Source: Actinacidiphila acididurans (lineage in GTDB: Bacteria; Actinomycetota; Actinomycetes; Streptomycetales; Streptomycetaceae). From it: 64,000 bases of DNA. Position numbers and translations under genes: made by a program. The stretch covers positions 496,001 to 560,000 of the forward strand of contig NZ_JADKYB010000002.1 of assembly GCF_016918855.1 (NCBI RefSeq). The letters are read 5' to 3'. The stretch's first letter is position 1, and every line of letters starts with the position of its first letter. Positions 18,779 to 28,237 of this stretch are shown here, piece by piece. Under the pieces are notes generated by a model. That model was not told the origin of the DNA. It saw only the letters and a list, made by a program, of their open reading frames with translations, and ran no database searches.

Positions 18779-20062
18779 ATGACGACTCCCCGCACCACCC
18801 CCGGATCCACCCCCGACCCGGCCCCCGGATCCGCGCCCGGCGCCACACCCGAGACCGTCCCCGCCGCCGCCTCCGGAACCGCCCCGGCCCCCGGCACCGA
18901 CTCCGCGGCCGCGCCCACTCCCGACGCGCCCCCCGACGCCGTCCTGCTCGGCGGCCTCGGCAAGCGCTACGGCTCCTTCACCGCCGTCCACCCGCTGGAC
19001 CTCGCGGTGCCCAAGGGCTCCTTCTTCGCCCTGCTCGGCGCCTCCGGCTGCGGCAAGACCACCACACTGCGGATGATCGCCGGCCTGGAACCGCCCACCT
19101 CCGGCTCGGTACGCCTGGGCGGCAAGGACGTCACCGCGCTGCCCGCGTACAAGCGCCCGGTCAACACCGTCTTCCAGAACTACGCGCTCTTCCCGCACCT
19201 GGACATCTTCGAGAACGTCGCCTTCGGGCTCCGCCGACGCGGCATCAAGTCGGTGAAGAAGCAGGTCGGCGAGATGCTCGACCTGGTGCAGCTCGGCCCG
19301 CTGGCCCGCCGCAAGCCGCACCAGCTCTCCGGCGGCCAGCAGCAGCGGGTCGCGGTCGCCCGGGCGCTGATCAACCAGCCCGAGGTGCTGCTGCTCGACG
19401 AGCCGCTGGGCGCGCTGGACCTGAAGCTGCGCCGCCAGATGCAACTGGAGCTCAAGCGGATCCAGACCGAGGTCGGCATCACCTTCATCCACGTCACCCA
19501 CGACCAGGAGGAGGCCATGACCATGGCCGACACCGTCGCGGTGATGAACGCCGGCCGGGTGGAGCAGATGGGCGCGCCCGCCGACCTGTACGAGAACCCG
19601 GCCTCCACCTTCGTCGCCAACTTCCTGGGCACCTCCAACCTGATCGAGGCCGAGGTCGCCTCGGTCGCCGGCGGCGTGCTGCACCTGACCACGGCCGGCG
19701 GCCCGCTCACCCTGCCCGCCGCCCGGTGCGCGGTCCCGGCCGCGGTCGGGGGAAAGGTGCTCGCCGGGGTCCGCCCGGAGAAGATCACCCTGGCGCACCG
19801 GGACGACGAGCAGCGCATACCCGCCGGCCGCAACCGCGTGACGGGCCGGATCGCCGACTCCAGCTTCATCGGGGTCTCCACCCAGTTCGTGGTGGACAGC
19901 CCGGTCGGCGCCGCCCTGGAGGTCTTCGTGCCCAACGTCGACCGCGACCAGCGGCTCGTACCCGGCGCCGAGGTGGTCCTGCACTGGAACCCCGAGCACA
20001 CCTTCGGCCTCGACGCGGCCCAGGACATCGACGCCGGCACCGACGAGGAGGAGGCAGCGTGA
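18779..20062 (+). CDS. potA: Polyamine ABC transporter ATP-binding protein
   Basis: 427 residues. Walker A GASGCGKTT (residues 87-95), Q-loop FQNYALFPHLDIFENVAFG, signature LSGGQQQR, Walker B LLLLDEPLGALD, switch HVTHDQEEA and a C-terminal TOBE-type domain. This order is typical of PotA. An unusual 50-residue Pro/Thr/Ala-rich extension precedes the ATPase core. ATG 18779 has GAGGA upstream; no later start with a good site is evident before the core. It overlaps PotB as GTGA. Confidence 0.88.
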   Translation: MTTPRTTPGSTPDPAPGSAPGATPETVPAAASGTAPAPGTDSAAAPTPDAPPDAVLLGGLGKRYGSFTAVHPLDLAVPKGSFFALLGASGCGKTTTLRMIAGLEPPTSGSVRLGGKDVTALPAYKRPVNTVFQNYALFPHLDIFENVAFGLRRRGIKSVKKQVGEMLDLVQLGPLARRKPHQLSGGQQQRVAVARALINQPEVLLLDEPLGALDLKLRRQMQLELKRIQTEVGITFIHVTHDQEEAMTMADTVAVMNAGRVEQMGAPADLYENPASTFVANFLGTSNLIEAEVASVAGGVLHLTTAGGPLTLPAARCAVPAAVGGKVLAGVRPEKITLAHRDDEQRIPAGRNRVTGRIADSSFIGVSTQFVVDSPVGAALEVFVPNVDRDQRLVPGAEVVLHWNPEHTFGLDAAQDIDAGTDEEEAA

Positions 20063-21036
20063 GCGGCACCGCCACCGCATCGGTCAACCGGCCGCCCGGA
20101 TCGCCCGGGTCCCCGAACGGCTCGGGCGCAGCCGCCTCCGCGTCCCTGCCGCCCGAACTCGCCCGCGCCGCCCGCCGCCGGCGCCTGGTGCCGTATCTGC
20201 TGCTGCTCGCGGGCGTCGCCTGGCTGCTGGTGTTCTTCGTGGCGCCGATGGTGTACCAGGCGTCCACCTCGGTGCAGACCGGCTCCCTGGAGGCCGGTTT
20301 CAAGGTCACCTGGCACTTCGCCACCTACTGGGACGCGCTGCACGCGTACTGGCCGCAGTTCGTGCGCTCGCTGGCCTACTCCGCCATCGCCACCGTGCTG
20401 TGCCTGGCCATCGGCTACCCGCTGGCGTACACCATCGCCTTCCGGGCCGGCCGCTGGCGCAACGTGGTGATGATGCTGGTCATCGCGCCCTTCTTCACCA
20501 GCTTCCTGATCCGCACGCTGGCCTGGGAGACCATCCTGGCCGACCAGGGCCCGGTGGTGTCCTTCCTCAACCACGTCCATGTGCTGGACGTGACCTCCTG
20601 GCTCGGCGTCACCTCCGGCGACCGGGTGATGGCCACGCCGCTGGCGGTGGTGTGCGGCCTGACGTACAACTTCCTGCCGTTCATGGTGCTGCCGCTGTAC
20701 ACCTCGCTGGAACGGGTGGACGGGCGGCTGCACGAGGCGGCCGGCGACCTGTACGCCACCCCGTTCACCACCTTCCGCAAGGTGACCTTCCCGCTGTCGC
20801 TGCCCGGAGTGGTGGCCGGCACCCTGCTCACCTTCATCCCCGCCTCCGGCGACTACATCAACGCCGAACTGCTCGGCTCCACCAATCAGAAGATGGTCGG
20901 CAGCGTCATCCAGTCGCAATTCCTGCGCGTGCTGGACTACCCGACCGCCGCCGCCCTGTCGTTCATCCTCATGGCCGTGATCCTCGCGATCGTCACCGTC
21001 TACATCCGCCGGGCCGGAACGGAGGAGCTGGTCTGA
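20059..21036 (+). CDS. potB: Polyamine ABC transporter permease
   Basis: 325 residues, six membrane helices after a 40-residue Ser/Gly/Ala-rich N-terminus. The ATPase-contact loop is EAAGDLYATPFTTFRKVTFPLS, the BPD permease EAA motif. The GASGDYI-like segment (here PASGDYINAELLG) and paired permease gene fit PotB. The start GTG lies in the potA stop; the stop shares a base with the next start (TGATG). Strict coupling should keep subunits balanced. Confidence 0.88.
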   Translation: MSGTATASVNRPPGSPGSPNGSGAAASASLPPELARAARRRRLVPYLLLLAGVAWLLVFFVAPMVYQASTSVQTGSLEAGFKVTWHFATYWDALHAYWPQFVRSLAYSAIATVLCLAIGYPLAYTIAFRAGRWRNVVMMLVIAPFFTSFLIRTLAWETILADQGPVVSFLNHVHVLDVTSWLGVTSGDRVMATPLAVVCGLTYNFLPFMVLPLYTSLERVDGRLHEAAGDLYATPFTTFRKVTFPLSLPGVVAGTLLTFIPASGDYINAELLGSTNQKMVGSVIQSQFLRVLDYPTAAALSFILMAVILAIVTVYIRRAGTEELV

Positions 21037-21833
21037 TGCGTGCCGTCCGCTGGATCCGCCGCAATCTCGTGGTGATCGCCGGGGTGCTCACCCTGGCCTA
21101 CCTGATCGTGCCCAACCTGGTGGTGCTGGCCTTCTCCTTCAACAAGCCCAAGGGCCGCTACAACTACACCTGGAACCACTTCTCCACCGACGCCTGGCGG
21201 CATCCGTGCGGGGTCCCCGGGATGTGCGGCTCGCTGGGCCTGAGCCTGCGGATCGCCGTGTACGCGACGATCGGCGCCACCGTGCTGGGCACCATGACCG
21301 CCTTCGCGCTGGCCCGCTACCGCTTCCGCGGCCGGGCCGCCACCAACATGCTGATCTTCCTGCCGATGGCGATGCCCGAGGTGGTGATGGGCGCCTCGCT
21401 CGGCACCCTGTTCCTCAACATGCGCATCCAGTTCGGCTTCTGGACCATCCTGATCGCGCACATCATGTTCTGCCTGAGCTTCGTGGTCACGGCGGTCAAG
21501 GCCCGGGTGATGAGCATGGACCCGCGCCTGGAACAGGCCGCGCAGGACCTCTACGCCTCCCCGGCGCAGACCTTCCTGCGGGTCACCCTGCCGCTGGCCG
21601 CCCCCGGCATCGCGGCCGGCGCCCTGCTGTCCTTCGCGCTGTCCTTCGACGACTACATCATCACCAGCTTCAACGCCGGCAACTCGGTGACCTTCCCGAT
21701 GTACGTCTGGGGCTCGGCGCAGCGCGGCACACCGGTGCAGGTCAACGTGATCGGCACCGCGATGTTCCTGCTCGCGGTGGTGCTGGTGCTGGCCGGGCAG
21801 CTCGTCGCGGGCCGCCGCAGGGCGCGGGCCTGA
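21036..21833 (+). CDS. potC: Polyamine ABC transporter permease
   Basis: 265 residues with six membrane helices. The EAA-type loop is EQAAQDLYASPAQTFLRVTLPL, and SFDDYIITSF is characteristic of PotC. A Cys-containing insert (HPCGVPGMCGSLG) lies in the first external loop, which may form a disulfide. Translation restarts at ATG 21036 from the potB stop. Last of the importer genes, 90 bases before the flavoprotein gene. Confidence 0.88.
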   Translation: MRAVRWIRRNLVVIAGVLTLAYLIVPNLVVLAFSFNKPKGRYNYTWNHFSTDAWRHPCGVPGMCGSLGLSLRIAVYATIGATVLGTMTAFALARYRFRGRAATNMLIFLPMAMPEVVMGASLGTLFLNMRIQFGFWTILIAHIMFCLSFVVTAVKARVMSMDPRLEQAAQDLYASPAQTFLRVTLPLAAPGIAAGALLSFALSFDDYIITSFNAGNSVTFPMYVWGSAQRGTPVQVNVIGTAMFLLAVVLVLAGQLVAGRRRARA

Positions 21834-21923
21834 ACGGGGCGCCGTGGCGGAGGGGCCTGAGCAGGGCGCGCCTGACCGGCGCGTCATCGCGCAGGACCAT
21901 GGAAGAGACGACCGAGAGCGAAG

Positions 21924-23330
21924 GTGCCCGACGCCATGGATCCAGCCCGCAGCCTCGCCGAAGCCGAGCCGGTGCCGTACTGGCTGGACGACCCCGGCCG
22001 GCCCGCCGCCGGGCCCGCGCTGACCGGGGAGGAACACTGCGGCCTGCTGGTGGTCGGCGGCGGCTACAGCGGGCTGTGGACCGCGCTGCTGGCCAAGGAG
22101 CGCGACCCGGGCCTGGACGTGGTGCTGATCGAGGCCGCCAGGATCGGCTGGGCCGCCTCGGGCCGCAACGGCGGCTTCTGCGCGGCCAGCCTCACCCACG
22201 GCCCGATGAACGGACTGGCCCGCTGGCCGGAGGAGTTCGCCCGGCTCCAGGAGTTCGGAGCGCGCAACCTCGACGCCATCGAGGAGGCGGTCGGCCGGTA
22301 CGGCATCGCGTGCGACTTCGAGCGCACCGGCGAGATCGACGTGGCCACCGCGCCGTACCAGGTCGAGGAACTGCGGGAGGTCGCCCGCGTCACGGCCGGC
22401 CAGGGCGTCGGGCTGGAGTTCCTGGACCGGGACCGGGTGCGCGCCGAGGTCGACTCGCCCACCTTCCACGCCGGCCTGCTGGACCGGCGCGGCGTCGCCA
22501 TGGTCCACCCGGCGAAGCTCGCCTGGGGCCTGCGCCGGGCGGCGGCGCGCGCCGGAGTACGGATCTACGAGCGCACGCCGGCCACCGCGCTGGCCCGCGA
22601 CGGCGCCGCCCTCGCGGTGCGCACCCCCTACGGCCGGGTCCGCACCCACCGGGTCGCCCTCGGCACCGGCGTCTTCCCGTCACTGATCCGCCGGGTCCGC
22701 CCGTACACCGTGCCGGTCTACGACTACGCGCTGGTCACCGAGCCGCTGGACGCGGGCCGGCTGGCCTCGCTCGGCTGGCGCGGCCGGCAGGGCCTGGGGG
22801 ACAGCGGCAACCAGTTCCACTACTTCCGGCTCACCGCCGACAACCGGGTCCTGTGGGGCGGCTACGACGCGATCCACCCGCGCGGCGGCCGGCTCGACTC
22901 CGGCTACGAGCAGCGGCCCACGACATTCCTGACCCTGGCCCGGCACTTCTTCGCCTGCTTCCCGCAACTGGAAGGGGTCCGCTTCAGCCACGCCTGGGGC
23001 GGCGCCATCGACACCTGCACCCGCTTCTCGGCGTTCTTCGGCACCGCGCACGGCGGCCGGGTGGCGTACGCGGCCGGCTACACCGGGCTCGGCGTCGGCG
23101 CCACCCGGTTCGGCGCCGAGGTCATGCTCGACCTGCTGGCCGGCGAGCCCACCGAACGCACCCGGCTGGCCATGGTGCGCCGCAAGCCCGTGCCCTTCCC
23201 GCCCGAGCCGCTGGCCTCCGCCGGCATCGAGCTGACCCGCTGGTCCCTGGCCCGCGCGGACGCCCACCAGGGGCGCCGCAACCTGTGGCTGCGCGCCCTG
23301 GACCGGGCCGGCCTGGGCTTCGACAGCTAG
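21924..23330 (+). CDS. FAD-dependent oxidoreductase, gamma-glutamylputrescine oxidase-like
   Basis: 468 residues of the DAO/PuuB family. The dinucleotide fold LLVVGGGYSGLWTALLAKE starts near residue 40, followed by GWAASGRNGGFC, the flavin-contacting block of this family. A late GYTGLGVGATRFGAEVMLDL holds the C-terminal FAD-binding stretch. It would oxidise a (gamma-glutamylated) polyamine to the aldehyde, giving peroxide and ammonia. The place right after PotDABC supports this. Start GTG 21924 or ATG 21936; neither ribosome site is strong. Confidence 0.82.
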   Translation: MPDAMDPARSLAEAEPVPYWLDDPGRPAAGPALTGEEHCGLLVVGGGYSGLWTALLAKERDPGLDVVLIEAARIGWAASGRNGGFCAASLTHGPMNGLARWPEEFARLQEFGARNLDAIEEAVGRYGIACDFERTGEIDVATAPYQVEELREVARVTAGQGVGLEFLDRDRVRAEVDSPTFHAGLLDRRGVAMVHPAKLAWGLRRAAARAGVRIYERTPATALARDGAALAVRTPYGRVRTHRVALGTGVFPSLIRRVRPYTVPVYDYALVTEPLDAGRLASLGWRGRQGLGDSGNQFHYFRLTADNRVLWGGYDAIHPRGGRLDSGYEQRPTTFLTLARHFFACFPQLEGVRFSHAWGGAIDTCTRFSAFFGTAHGGRVAYAAGYTGLGVGATRFGAEVMLDLLAGEPTERTRLAMVRRKPVPFPPEPLASAGIELTRWSLARADAHQGRRNLWLRALDRAGLGFDS

Positions 23331-23385
23331 CGCCGCTCACCAGGAGCGCCTGAGTCCGATCGTCCACCGGTTCGAACCACGAAAA

Positions 23386-23401
23386 TGTGACCTGGATCAC
23401 C
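23386..23401. promoter_or_regulatory. CRP-like palindrome upstream of the hypothetical gene at 23507
   Basis: TGTGACCTGGATCACC holds the perfect palindrome GTGA-N6-TCAC, matching the CRP/FNR core TGTGA-N6-TCACA with one mismatch. It abuts CTGACT (23401) and a TAATAG box 16 bases later, a possible -35/-10 pair, about 106 bases before the coding start. It is in the right place to regulate the small gene and perhaps the dehydrogenase after it. Confidence 0.5.
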
Positions 23402-23506
23402 TGACTTCGGGCAGAAGCCGCGTAATAGGCCCGGCACACCCCGCTCTCCTCCCTGACCGCATTCGTCGGATGCGTTCGTCGGACGCGAGTGAGAGGGAGG
23501 GCCGCC

Positions 23507-23959
23507 ATGGGCGGGGACGGCGGGACGAGGAGCGCGGTGGACTGGCTGGTGTCGGTCGCCGCGGACCCCGAGGGGTGCCGTTTCGAATGGGAGCGCAACC
23601 CGCTGGGCGTCACCCTGCTGCCGGCCGGCCGGCTGTGGGACGTGCTGATCCTGACCGGTGAACTGGGCTACGCCACGCTGGACGTGCTCACCCGGCTGAT
23701 GGACCGCCCCGGCCCGGTGCTCTCCGACTTCGGCGACGCGCGGATGGGCTTCTTCGTGCCGCCGGGCACCGCCACCCGCTGGCTGGGCTCAGGTGTCCGC
23801 GCGGCGGGCCGCGGCACCTGGATCGTGGTGCCCTATCCGGGCCGCCCCACCGGCGGCGTGCGCTGGCTGGTCCCGCCGGACGGCACCGGGCACCTGACCG
23901 ACCCGGTGGTGCTGGAACTGGCCATGCACGAGGCCGCCGCACAGCTCGCCGGCGGGTGA
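23507..23959 (+). CDS. Conserved hypothetical protein (150 aa)
   Basis: ATG 23507 follows GGGAGGGCC. A compact soluble protein with no signal or membrane segment; hydrophobic strands (WDVLILTGEL, RMGFFVPPGTA, TWIVVPYPGR) alternate with short helices. The strand order and PPGT turn resemble the N-terminal part of bifunctional primase/polymerase-like proteins of Streptomyces, but the catalytic acidic residues are not obvious, so I leave it unnamed. It lies between the flavoprotein gene and mmsA, 127 bases before the latter. Confidence 0.7.
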   Translation: MGGDGGTRSAVDWLVSVAADPEGCRFEWERNPLGVTLLPAGRLWDVLILTGELGYATLDVLTRLMDRPGPVLSDFGDARMGFFVPPGTATRWLGSGVRAAGRGTWIVVPYPGRPTGGVRWLVPPDGTGHLTDPVVLELAMHEAAAQLAGG

Positions 23960-24086
23960 GGCCGACATCGGGGAAGGTCGGCGGTACCGGAGCACGGCGT
24001 CAGGGCAGGCCGGCCACCGCATGGGTTCTTGTCCGCGGCGCCCCGGGCTGGACACACTGGCCGCATACGACGAGGAGGGTCAGCCC

Positions 24087-25589
24087 GTGACTACGCGCAT
24101 CACACACTGGATCGCCGGCCGGTCGTGGTCCGGCACCGCCGAGCGGCAGGGGGAGGTGTACGACCCGGCGACCGGCACCGTGACCGGCCGGGTGGACTTC
24201 GCCGGGCCCGAGGTGGTCGACGAAGCGGTCGGCGCGGCCCTGGCGGCCTTCCAGGACTGGCGGAACACCTCGGTCGCCCGGCGCACCACGGTGCTCTTCG
24301 CCTTCCGGGAACTGCTCAACGCCCGGCGCGAGGAACTCGCCGCGATCATCGTCTCCGAGCACGGCAAGGTGCACTCCGACGCGCTCGGGGAGATCGCCCG
24401 CGGTCTGGAGGTGGTGGAGTACGCCTGCGGGATCCCGCACCTGCTCAAGGGCGGCTTCACCGAGCAGGCGTCCACCGGCATCGACGTGTACTCCCTGCGC
24501 CAGCCGCTGGGCGTGGTCGGGGTGATCTCGCCGTTCAACTTCCCGGCCATGGTGCCGATGTGGTTCTTCCCGATCGCCATCGCCGCGGGCAACGCCGTGG
24601 TGGTCAAGCCGTCCGAGAAGGACCCCTCGGCGGCGAACTTCCTGGCCGGCCTGTGGCGCGAGGCCGGGCTGCCCGACGGGGTGTTCAACGTGGTCCACGG
24701 CGACAAGGCCGCGGTGGACCGGCTGCTGGAGCACCCCGACGTCAAGGCGGTCTCCTTCGTCGGCTCCACCCCGATCGCCCGGTACGTGTACGAGACCGGC
24801 ACCCGGCACGGCAAGCGGGTGCAGGCACTGGGCGGGGCGAAGAACCACATGCTGGTGCTGCCCGACGCCGACCTGGACCTGGCCGCGGACGCCGCGGTGA
24901 ACGCCGGCTTCGGCGCGGCCGGCGAGCGCTGCATGGCCGTGTCGGTGCTGGTGGCCGTCGACCCGGTCGGCGACGCCCTGGTCGAGCGGATCAAGACCCG
25001 GATGGCCGCCCTGACCGTGGGCCCCGGCAGCGCGCCCGCCTCCGAGATGGGACCCCTGGTCACCGGCGCCCACCGCGACAAGGTCACCGCCTACCTGGAC
25101 AGCGGCGTCACCGACGGCGCCGACCTCACCGTCGACGGCCGCAAGCACCCGGTCACCGGCGAGGGCACGGTCGGCGGCTTCTGGCTCGGCCCGACCCTCT
25201 TCGACCGGGTCCGGCCGGGGATGTCGGTCTACGACGACGAGATCTTCGGCCCGGTGCTCTCGGTGGTCCGCGTCGGCTCCTACGACGAGGGGCTGGTGCT
25301 GATCAACGGCAATCCGTACGGCAACGGCACCGCGGTCTTCACCAACGACGGCGGCGCCGCCCGGCGTTTCCAGCACGAGGTGGAGGTCGGCATGGTGGGC
25401 ATCAACGTGCCCATCCCGGTGCCGGTCGCCTACTACTCCTTCGGCGGCTGGAAGTCCTCCCTGTTCGGCGACGCGCACGCCTATGGCGAGGACGGGGTGC
25501 GCTTCTTCACCCGCGGCAAGGCGGTCACCCAGCGCTGGCTGGATCCCTCCCATGGCGGAATCAACCTGGGCTTCCCGACGAATCAGTGA
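24087..25589 (+). CDS. mmsA: CoA-acylating methylmalonate-semialdehyde dehydrogenase
   Basis: 500 residues. ISPFNFPAMVPMWFFP and GAAGERCMAVS carry the oxyanion Asn and catalytic Cys. LGGAKNHM replaces the usual ELGGK: the general-base glutamate is absent, as in CoA-dependent family members where CoA, not water, releases the acyl group. It makes propionyl-CoA or acetyl-CoA in valine, thymine or beta-alanine breakdown. GTG 24087 has GAGGAGGGT. The end overlaps the convergent phosphatase gene by 29 bases. Confidence 0.88.
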   Translation: MTTRITHWIAGRSWSGTAERQGEVYDPATGTVTGRVDFAGPEVVDEAVGAALAAFQDWRNTSVARRTTVLFAFRELLNARREELAAIIVSEHGKVHSDALGEIARGLEVVEYACGIPHLLKGGFTEQASTGIDVYSLRQPLGVVGVISPFNFPAMVPMWFFPIAIAAGNAVVVKPSEKDPSAANFLAGLWREAGLPDGVFNVVHGDKAAVDRLLEHPDVKAVSFVGSTPIARYVYETGTRHGKRVQALGGAKNHMLVLPDADLDLAADAAVNAGFGAAGERCMAVSVLVAVDPVGDALVERIKTRMAALTVGPGSAPASEMGPLVTGAHRDKVTAYLDSGVTDGADLTVDGRKHPVTGEGTVGGFWLGPTLFDRVRPGMSVYDDEIFGPVLSVVRVGSYDEGLVLINGNPYGNGTAVFTNDGGAARRFQHEVEVGMVGINVPIPVPVAYYSFGGWKSSLFGDAHAYGEDGVRFFTRGKAVTQRWLDPSHGGINLGFPTNQ

Positions 25590-26583
25590 CCGGGGGCTCA
25601 TGGGTGACCGGAGGCTCGCCCTCCCGTGGCCGGTGCGCCAGCGCGCCGGCCGCGGTCACCCACGGCAGCAGCACCGCCGCCAGGCACCAGCTCGCGGCCA
25701 CGTCCAGCGGCCAGTGGTAATCGCACCACACCAGGGCCACCCCCACCGCGAGCACCAGCAGCGCGGTGCCCGCGACCAGGATGCGCCGCAGCAGGCCGCG
25801 CAGCCACGGCAGGAGCAGCAGCAGCGCCGCCCCGTACGCCACCGACGAGGTGGCGGTGTGCCCGGACGGGAACCAGCCGTAGCCGCTCGGGTCGGGGTGG
25901 GTGCTGCCGGGCGGCGGGCGGTGCACCCCGTCCTTGACGGTGACCACCACCAGCGGCACCAGCGCCATCACCAGCGCACCCGCCAGCGGCGGCAGCCACC
26001 AGCGGCCCAGCCCCGCCCGCCGGCCCCACCAGGCCGCGGCGCACACCGCGACGAACAGCACGGGCACGGCCGCCTGGATGTTGCCGAGTTTGCACAGGTA
26101 GTGGGCCGGGGTGTTCAGCCCCGGGTGCGCGGCCGAGCGGCGCAGCACCGCGTGCAGCAGGTGCCGGTCGGGGCCGAGCAGTACGCCGTGCCCGGCGACC
26201 TGCCAGGTCAGCAGCACGAAGAGGAGAGCGCCCGCGGCCGAGACGGCGTAGAGGACGCGCAGCAGCCGGAAAAGAGCCAGCCGCCCCGGAACAGGGGGGA
26301 GAGTTCCGGGGCGACCAGGGCGATCGCCGGTCCGTCCGTCCCGGGGGGTGTGGGACGAACGGCCTACCGATCGGCGAGGATTGCCGGGACCGGCCTCGGA
26401 CCCGGCGGTGTCGTGCGCGAGGGCACTGCCGAGCCGGTGATGGGGATTCACCGGCGCGTTGTCGCCCGTGGCTTTCTGGGGAGTCCGCCACGTGCGGGGT
26501 GTTCGTGAAAAACGGTACGTCATCCGAGTGCCGCCAAGGCCGCCGATCACCCCTCCGCCATCAGGCCCGCACACCTTCTTCAC
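25561..26583 (-). CDS. PAP2-family membrane phosphatase
   Basis: 340 residues with about six membrane helices after a ~100-residue charged N-terminus. Phosphatase motifs: KDGVHRPPP (C1) and PSGHTATSS (C2 with catalytic His). C3 reads VWCDYHWPLD, where the nucleophile His and Asp are kept but the Arg normally six residues before the His is a hydrophobic residue. The family removes phosphate from lipid or polyprenyl pyrophosphates at the membrane. Start GTG 26583 has AAAGGGG nearby; ATG 26523 is possible. It is convergent with mmsA. Confidence 0.8.
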   Translation of the reverse strand: MKKVCGPDGGGVIGGLGGTRMTYRFSRTPRTWRTPQKATGDNAPVNPHHRLGSALAHDTAGSEAGPGNPRRSVGRSSHTPRDGRTGDRPGRPGTLPPVPGRLALFRLLRVLYAVSAAGALLFVLLTWQVAGHGVLLGPDRHLLHAVLRRSAAHPGLNTPAHYLCKLGNIQAAVPVLFVAVCAAAWWGRRAGLGRWWLPPLAGALVMALVPLVVVTVKDGVHRPPPGSTHPDPSGYGWFPSGHTATSSVAYGAALLLLLPWLRGLLRRILVAGTALLVLAVGVALVWCDYHWPLDVAASWCLAAVLLPWVTAAGALAHRPREGEPPVTHEPPVTDSSGSPG

Positions 26584-26649
26584 GACCCCTTTCGTCCCGC
26601 CACGTCCGGAAGCCCGGCCGCCGTCCCGGCAGCCGGGCGCCCGCGCGGA

Positions 26650-27981
26650 TCACACGCCGGCAAGGGCCTCCTCGATGATGTCGAGTCCCTCGTTCAGCAG
26701 ATCCTCGCCGATGACGAGCGGCGGAAGGAAACGCAGCACGTTGCCGTAGGTGCCGCAGGTCAGCACCACCAGGCCGGCCGCGTGGCAGGCCTTGGCCACG
26801 GCCGAGGTCACCGCCGCGTCCGGCTCCTTGGTGCCCGGCTGCACCAGCTCGATCGCGATCATCGCGCCGCGCCCGCGGACCTCGCCGATCACCGGGAACT
26901 TCTCCTGCATCGCGCGCAGCCGCGGTGTCATGATCTCGCCGATCCGCCGGGCCCGGGCCGGCAGGTCCAGCTCCTGCATGGTCTCGATGGCCCCCAGCGC
27001 CGCGGCGCACGCCACCGGGTTGCCGCCGTAGGTGCCGCCCAGGCCACCGACGTGCGCGGCGTCCATGATCTCCGCGCGCCCGGTGACCGCGGCCAGCGGC
27101 AGGCCGCCCGCGATGCCCTTGGCGGTGGTGATCAGGTCCGGCACCACACCTTCGTCCTCGCAGGCGAACCACTGGCCGGTGCGGCAGAAACCGGTCTGGA
27201 TCTCGTCGGCGACGAACACGATCCCGTTCTCCCGGGCGAACTGCGCCATGCGCGGCAGGAAGCCGCGGGCCGGCACGATGAAGCCGCCCTCGCCGGCGAT
27301 CGGCTCGATCACGATCGCGGCCACGTGCTGCGCCCCGATCTGCTTGGTGATCAGGTCGATGGCCTGGGCCGCGGCCTCCTCGGCGGCGTTCTCCGGCCCG
27401 GTCAGCCAGCGGTAGGGATAGGGCAGCGGCACCCGGTACACCTCGGGTGCGAACGGTCCGAAGCCCTCCTTGTACGGCATGTTCTTCGCGGTCAGCGCCA
27501 TCGTCAGGTTGGTCCGGCCGTGGTAGCCGTGGTCGAACACCACCACCGCGGGCCGCTTGGTGTACGAGCGGGCGATCTTCACCGCGTTCTCCACCGCCTC
27601 GGCGCCGGAGTTGAACAGCGCCGACTTCTTCGGGTGGTCGCCCGGGGTCAGCTCGGCCAGTTTCTCGGCGACCGCGACGTACTCCTCGTACGGCGTGACC
27701 ATGAAGCAGGTGTGGGTGAAGTCGGCGAGCTGGGCCGCGGCCCGGCGCACCACGGCCTCGGCGCTGTTGCCGACCGAGGTGACGGCGATGCCGGAGCCGA
27801 AGTCGATCAGCCGGTTGCCGTCGACGTCCTCCACGACGCCGCCGCCGGCCCGGGCCACGAACACCGGCAGGGTCACCCCGACCCCGTTCGCCACCGCGGC
27901 CGACTTGCGGGCGAGCAGCTCCTGCGACTTCGGTCCGGGCACGGCGGTGACGAGCCGGCGCTCCTGGGGCAGTTCGGTCAT
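26650..27981 (-). CDS. gabT: 4-aminobutyrate aminotransferase
   Basis: 443 residues, class III PLP enzyme. SGAEAVENAVKIAR binds phosphate, FVADEIQTGFCRTG carries the PLP Asp, and TTAKGIAGGLP carries the Schiff-base Lys288. EPIAGEGGFI and GGTYGGNPVACAAALG are typical of GabT. It converts GABA plus 2-oxoglutarate to succinate semialdehyde and glutamate. ATG 27981 lies shortly after GAGGGAGAT. It probably finishes the polyamine route begun by the nearby dehydrogenases. It is divergent from the ATPase at 28238. Confidence 0.9.
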   Translation of the reverse strand: MTELPQERRLVTAVPGPKSQELLARKSAAVANGVGVTLPVFVARAGGGVVEDVDGNRLIDFGSGIAVTSVGNSAEAVVRRAAAQLADFTHTCFMVTPYEEYVAVAEKLAELTPGDHPKKSALFNSGAEAVENAVKIARSYTKRPAVVVFDHGYHGRTNLTMALTAKNMPYKEGFGPFAPEVYRVPLPYPYRWLTGPENAAEEAAAQAIDLITKQIGAQHVAAIVIEPIAGEGGFIVPARGFLPRMAQFARENGIVFVADEIQTGFCRTGQWFACEDEGVVPDLITTAKGIAGGLPLAAVTGRAEIMDAAHVGGLGGTYGGNPVACAAALGAIETMQELDLPARARRIGEIMTPRLRAMQEKFPVIGEVRGRGAMIAIELVQPGTKEPDAAVTSAVAKACHAAGLVVLTCGTYGNVLRFLPPLVIGEDLLNEGLDIIEEALAGV

Positions 27982-28237
27982 GGCGGAGATCTCCCTCGTA
28001 CGTCCTGCTTGCGGCCTGTCCTGCGGTTCCTGCGTGTCCCCTTTCCGCAGGCTAGGCTCCCCGCTCCGGCGCCCGCATACGCCGCCGGGTCCCACTGCGG
28101 CCCCCGGATGCGCCGCCACGGCCAGTGCGCGCGGCCCCTCCCGCTCCCCACTTACCGCCCCAAGATCCTTTTTCCGGCGTAGCGGCTCCACTACATTGAG
28201 CGCATCGTCGGAGACGAGGGGCGAGGGGCACGCGCCG

